A stretch of 7,507 bases of DNA, from assembly GCA_900544945.1 (NCBI GenBank), contig UQXG01000113.1, positions 1 to 7,507 on the forward strand, given 5' to 3'. This document shows, piece after piece, positions 4,940 through 7,507 of the stretch (position 1 is the first letter of the stretch; each line of letters opens with the position of its first letter). The position numbers were made by a program, and so were the translations under genes. The notes beneath the pieces are model-generated. The model made no database searches. It saw only the letters and a program-made list of their open reading frames with translations, and was not told the origin of the DNA. This DNA comes from an uncultured Eubacteriales bacterium. GTDB taxonomy: Bacteria; Bacillota; Clostridia; Oscillospirales; Oscillospiraceae.

Positions 4940-6295
4940 ATGGATATCATCAAGCCCCGCACCCTGTCCGGCTTCATGGAGCTGCTTCCCGGCAAGCAGA
5001 TTCGCTTCGAGAAAATGCTGGAAATTCTGCGTACCACCTACGCCTCCTACGGCTTCGCCCCTCTGGACACCCCGGTCATCGAGGATGCCCAGATTCTTCT
5101 TGCCAAAGGCGGCGGTGAAACCGAAAAGCAGATTTACCGCTTTACCAAGGGCGACAGCGACCTGGCTCTGCGCTTTGACCTGACCGTACCTCTGGCAAAG
5201 TATGTTGCCCTTCACTACAACGAGCTGGCCTTCCCCTTCCGCCGGTTCCAGATCAGCAAGGTCTACCGGGGAGAGCGGGCTCAGCGGGGTCGGTTCCGGG
5301 AGTTCTATCAGGCGGACATCGACATCATCGGCGACGGCAAGCTGGACATTCTCAACGAGGCGGAGATTCCCGCCATTATCTACAAGGTTTTCCGTGGCTT
5401 CGGCCTGAGCCGGTTCCAGATCCGGGTGAACAACCGGAAGATTCTCAACGGATTTTACGCCATGCTGGGTCTGTCCGAAAAGTCCGGAGACATTATGCGC
5501 ACCGTGGACAAGCTGGATAAGATCGGCGCCGAAAAGGTCAAACTGATTCTCCTGGAGGACTGCGGCCTGACGGAGGATCAGGCGGACGAAATCCTCCGCT
5601 TCATCGCCATCACCGGCTCCAATGCCCAGGTGCTGTCCGCCCTGGAGGGCTATGCCGGCCGGAACGAAATGTTCGACCAGGGTCTTTCTGAGCTGAAAGC
5701 CGTCACCGTGAACCTGGCCGCCTTCGGTGTGCCGGAGGCCAACTTCGCCGTTGACCTGACCATCGCCCGGGGGCTGGACTACTACACCGGCACGGTCTAT
5801 GAGACCACCCTCCTTGACCATCCGGAAATCGGTTCCGTGTGCTCCGGCGGCCGGTACGACAATCTGGCAGGCTATTATATCGACAAGGCTCTGCCCGGCG
5901 TGGGCATTTCCATCGGTCTGACCCGGCTTTTCTATGTGCTGGACGAGCAGGGGCTTCTGAACCCCGCTCTCCCTTCCGCCCCGGCGGATGCCCTGGTGCT
6001 GCCCATGACCGACAGCCCTGCCGCCGCCATCGCCCTGGCCGAAACCATCCGCTCCGCCGGTCTGCGGGTACAGCTCTACGGCGAGCAGAAGAAGTTCAAG
6101 CAGAAGATGGCCTACGCCAACAAGCTGGAGGTGCCCTTCGTGGTGCTTCTGGGCGAGGACGAAATCGCCGAGGGTGTGTGCTCCGTGAAGAATATGGCAA
6201 CCGGCGAGCAGGTGAAGCTGTCCCCCGCCGATGCCGCCGCCTATATCAAGAACGCCCTGGCCAATGCCGACTGCGCTGTGATTCTGGAAAAGTAA
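4940..6295 (+). CDS. hisS: Histidyl-tRNA synthetase
   Basis: This cytoplasmic class II enzyme charges tRNA-His with histidine using ATP. The 451-residue product is complete. Visible are a motif 1 region with YGFAPLDTPVIE (37-48), LRFDLTVPLAKY (77-88, histidine site), motif 2 YRGERAQRGRFREF (109-122), the HisRS signature ARGLDYYTGTVYE (277-289) with catalytic Arg278, CSGGRYDNL (301-309), motif 3 GVGISIGLTRL (320-330), and a C-terminal anticodon-binding domain from about 350 to 445. The intact signature and C-terminal domain argue against HisZ, the regulatory paralogue. The motif 2 stretch RFREFYQADIDIIG resembles the eukaryote/Bacteroidetes-like HisRS group (REFYQ.D.DI.G) more than the usual bacterial RQFHQ form; this is from memory. 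GAAAGGA ends 9 nt before the ATG. It stands alone, behind a repeat-rich leader and before a strong terminator. Confidence 0.95.
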   Translation: MDIIKPRTLSGFMELLPGKQIRFEKMLEILRTTYASYGFAPLDTPVIEDAQILLAKGGGETEKQIYRFTKGDSDLALRFDLTVPLAKYVALHYNELAFPFRRFQISKVYRGERAQRGRFREFYQADIDIIGDGKLDILNEAEIPAIIYKVFRGFGLSRFQIRVNNRKILNGFYAMLGLSEKSGDIMRTVDKLDKIGAEKVKLILLEDCGLTEDQADEILRFIAITGSNAQVLSALEGYAGRNEMFDQGLSELKAVTVNLAAFGVPEANFAVDLTIARGLDYYTGTVYETTLLDHPEIGSVCSGGRYDNLAGYYIDKALPGVGISIGLTRLFYVLDEQGLLNPALPSAPADALVLPMTDSPAAAIALAETIRSAGLRVQLYGEQKKFKQKMAYANKLEVPFVVLLGEDEIAEGVCSVKNMATGEQVKLSPADAAAYIKNALANADCAVILEK

Positions 6296-6308
6296 TTGTA
6301 CTACAGGA

Positions 6309-6394
6309 TGTCATTGCGAGCCAGTGGCAGTCATACCTTAACGTAGCGCACACTGGCGTGGCCCTTTCCAAGGATTCCCTCCGGTCACAATCCC
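6309..6394 (+). repeat. TGTCATTGCGA-family palindromic repeat, copy C
   Basis: The copy begins 13 bp after the hisS stop: TGTCATTGCGA, stem GCCAGTG (6320-6326), a 24-nt loop ending in GCGCA, stem CACTGGC (6351-6357), then GTGGCCCTTTCCAAGG and a tail ending CACAATCCC. It is nearly identical over about 73 bases to 4617-4689. It lies between hisS and the hisS terminator, so it should be transcribed in the 3' UTR. Confidence 0.8.
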
Positions 6395-6416
6395 CCGGTT
6401 GAATGGTAACATTGAT

Positions 6417-6453
6417 AAATGGACTGCTGCAATGCTTGCAGCAGTCCATTTTT
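6417..6453 (+). terminator. Strong intrinsic terminator of hisS, overlapping the convergent gene's stop
   Basis: AAATGGACTGCTGCAA (6417-6432) pairs perfectly with TTGCAGCAGTCCATTT (6436-6451) around the loop TGC. On the plus strand it ends in TTTTT before ACTG. The T-run overlaps the stop codon of the minus-strand gene ending at 6452. In the reverse direction the stem runs into ATTTATC, so it may also terminate that gene, with lower efficiency. Confidence 0.85.
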
Positions 6454-7438
6454 ACTGTAAGAGCATCCCCAGCAGCTTGGCATCGGTAAACGCCGGGTTT
6501 TCATAGGCGGCATCCAGAATGGCATCCAGATTCTCCGCGTCATTTTCAATTTCCTTGGAAAAAAGCTGAGCCGTTTCCCGGAAATCTTCTCCCAGAGTCC
6601 GAAGCACCAGGCAGGAAATCACCATGAATTTTACCCGGCCGTAGAGGTCGTAATCCGACACCGCCTGGAGCCAGTACCGATTCACCAGATATCGAAGCAA
6701 ATTCCCTGTCCGGCAGTCCCATTCTCCGGCCTCCGGGGCCTTCAGACGTTGCCGCCAGGCATCCGTCAGAATTTCCAGACCGGAGAAGAATTCCAGCACC
6801 GCCGCCGGGTCTCCGGGCTGAGCCATGGCTCCGGCCGTGTCCCAGGCCGCTTCCCGGTCAAAGGGGCGTTCCTCTTCTCCGTCCAGCTCACCCTGCGCCT
6901 GGCAGCCGTAAAGCAGGAGCAGGGACAACGCCCGGGAAATGTCCGTCTCATTCAGAATTTTCAGCGCCTGAATCCGGGTTCGTTTCAGAACCGCCATGGC
7001 CTCCCGGTCATATTCCGGGTCTTCCCCGCCGGGATTCTTCTCCGTCACATAGCTGCTCTTTTCATCCAGAATCCACCTGGCCGCCTCCGGGCAGCTAAGC
7101 TCCAGCCCCAGCTCCACAAAATCTCCATAGTCGTGGGTCAGCCGGGGGAACTGACGGCAGGTCTCGCACAACGCACTCTCCCCCAACTCTGCCTGAATCC
7201 GGCATAGACCGTCCCGCCGCCACATAGGGCACCGTCCGTTCTGAACGGTCAGGTAGACTTCCCCGTCCTCCTGTCGGAGAGCCGCCCGGAGTTCCTCTCC
7301 CAAAGCCCCCGGCAGAGCACGGTAACGCCGGGCAGAGGCCTCGTCCACCTGCACCTGCCAGTCCTTGCAGCAGCTGTCCGGGCATTCCCCCGCCAGGCAG
7401 CGAAAACGGTCAAAATAATCCGGTTTTGTAACTTCCAT
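6452..7438 (-). CDS. FliB/YkgJ-like cysteine-cluster protein (flagellin lysine-N-methylase family)
   Basis: The 328-residue product has an N-terminal cysteine cluster, C14-x4-C19-x3-CC (23-24) followed by KDW, then C70 in GRCPMW, C79 in GLCRI, C91 and C94 in LCETCRQFPR, and C116 in LSCPEAA. This pattern matches proteins annotated as FliB, the flagellin lysine-N-methylase of Salmonella, and the related YkgJ-type proteins thought to bind iron or zinc. The rest (about 125-328) is helical with no motif I recognise. There are no signal peptide or membrane segments, so it is probably cytoplasmic. There are no flagellar genes here, and many non-motile Firmicutes carry such proteins, so a role on flagellin should not be assumed. 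GGAGG lies 6 nt before the ATG. It is convergent with hisS. Family membership is likely; substrate and metal are unknown. Confidence 0.75.
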   Translation of the reverse strand: MEVTKPDYFDRFRCLAGECPDSCCKDWQVQVDEASARRYRALPGALGEELRAALRQEDGEVYLTVQNGRCPMWRRDGLCRIQAELGESALCETCRQFPRLTHDYGDFVELGLELSCPEAARWILDEKSSYVTEKNPGGEDPEYDREAMAVLKRTRIQALKILNETDISRALSLLLLYGCQAQGELDGEEERPFDREAAWDTAGAMAQPGDPAAVLEFFSGLEILTDAWRQRLKAPEAGEWDCRTGNLLRYLVNRYWLQAVSDYDLYGRVKFMVISCLVLRTLGEDFRETAQLFSKEIENDAENLDAILDAAYENPAFTDAKLLGMLLQ

Positions 7439-7465
7439 GGAATTCCTCCAAAATGGAGCTGTCTC

Positions 7466-7493
7466 AAAATAGCAAAGTGCCCAAATAGAACAA
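7466..7493 (-). promoter_or_regulatory. Candidate promoter of the FliB-like gene
   Basis: On the minus strand TTGTTC (7493-7488) and TATTTT (7471-7466) are 16 bp apart, and TGC directly before the -10 makes it an extended -10 like that of the secreted protein gene. The boxes are weaker than those of pta and minD, and the -35 adjoins the repeat copy at the window end. Confidence 0.4.
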
Positions 7494-7507
7494 TGTCATT
7501 GCGAGCC
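7494..7507 (+). repeat. TGTCATTGCGA-family repeat, copy D, cut by the window end
   Basis: TGTCATTGCGAGCC is identical to the head and first stem bases of the copy at 6309. The preceding bases CAAATAGAAC also resemble CAAAATAGAAG before the copy at 4564. The remainder lies outside the window. Confidence 0.65.

Noticed and set aside
4853..5821. Minus-strand open frame opposite hisS
   Set aside because: It is antisense to a complete histidyl-tRNA synthetase, starts without a convincing site and shows shadow-type composition.
4940..6295. HisZ (regulatory subunit of ATP phosphoribosyltransferase) instead of HisRS
   Set aside because: The catalytic RGLDYY signature, motif 2 arginines and a full C-terminal anticodon-binding domain are present, and no his biosynthesis genes are nearby.

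Overview
The window looks like a chromosomal segment of a Gram-positive, fermentative Clostridia bacterium, most likely a gut Oscillospiraceae-type organism. This is inferred from the GC-rich coding sequence, strong GGAGG ribosome-binding sites, Firmicutes-like protein sequences, a secreted glycine-rich repeat protein, a clostridial-style minD-mgsA pair and dense small palindromic repeats between genes. I cannot name the species.

Layout. 1-161: repeat remnants and a terminator-type hairpin. 162-1697 (-): secreted protein with about 29-residue Gly-rich repeats. 1698-2088: its promoter, a featureless stretch, then a stack of strong hairpins. 2089-3087 (-): phosphate acetyltransferase (pta). 3088-3355: divergent promoter region. 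3356-4096 (+): MinD-type ATPase starting at TTG. 4129-4542 (+): methylglyoxal-synthase-fold protein with altered catalytic residues. 4543-4939: about 400 bp mosaic of three repeat types. 4940-6295 (+): histidyl-tRNA synthetase. 6296-6451: another repeat copy and a strong terminator shared by convergent genes. 6452-7438 (-): FliB/YkgJ-like cysteine-cluster protein. 7439-7507: its likely promoter and the start of one more repeat copy.

How the genes relate. Only minD and the mgsA-like gene look like one operon (32 bp gap, one promoter). pta and the minD operon are divergently transcribed from two good sigma-A-type promoters. hisS and the FliB-like gene are convergent and share a terminator. There is no transposase, CRISPR array, tRNA or rRNA.

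I see no clearly new multi-gene system. The best leads are: (1) an interspersed palindromic repeat whose 7-bp stem shows compensatory changes between three copies; (2) the MGS-like protein lacking several expected active-site residues; (3) stacked inverted repeats after gene ends, including a 19-bp motif following the terminator hairpins of both the surface-protein gene and pta.
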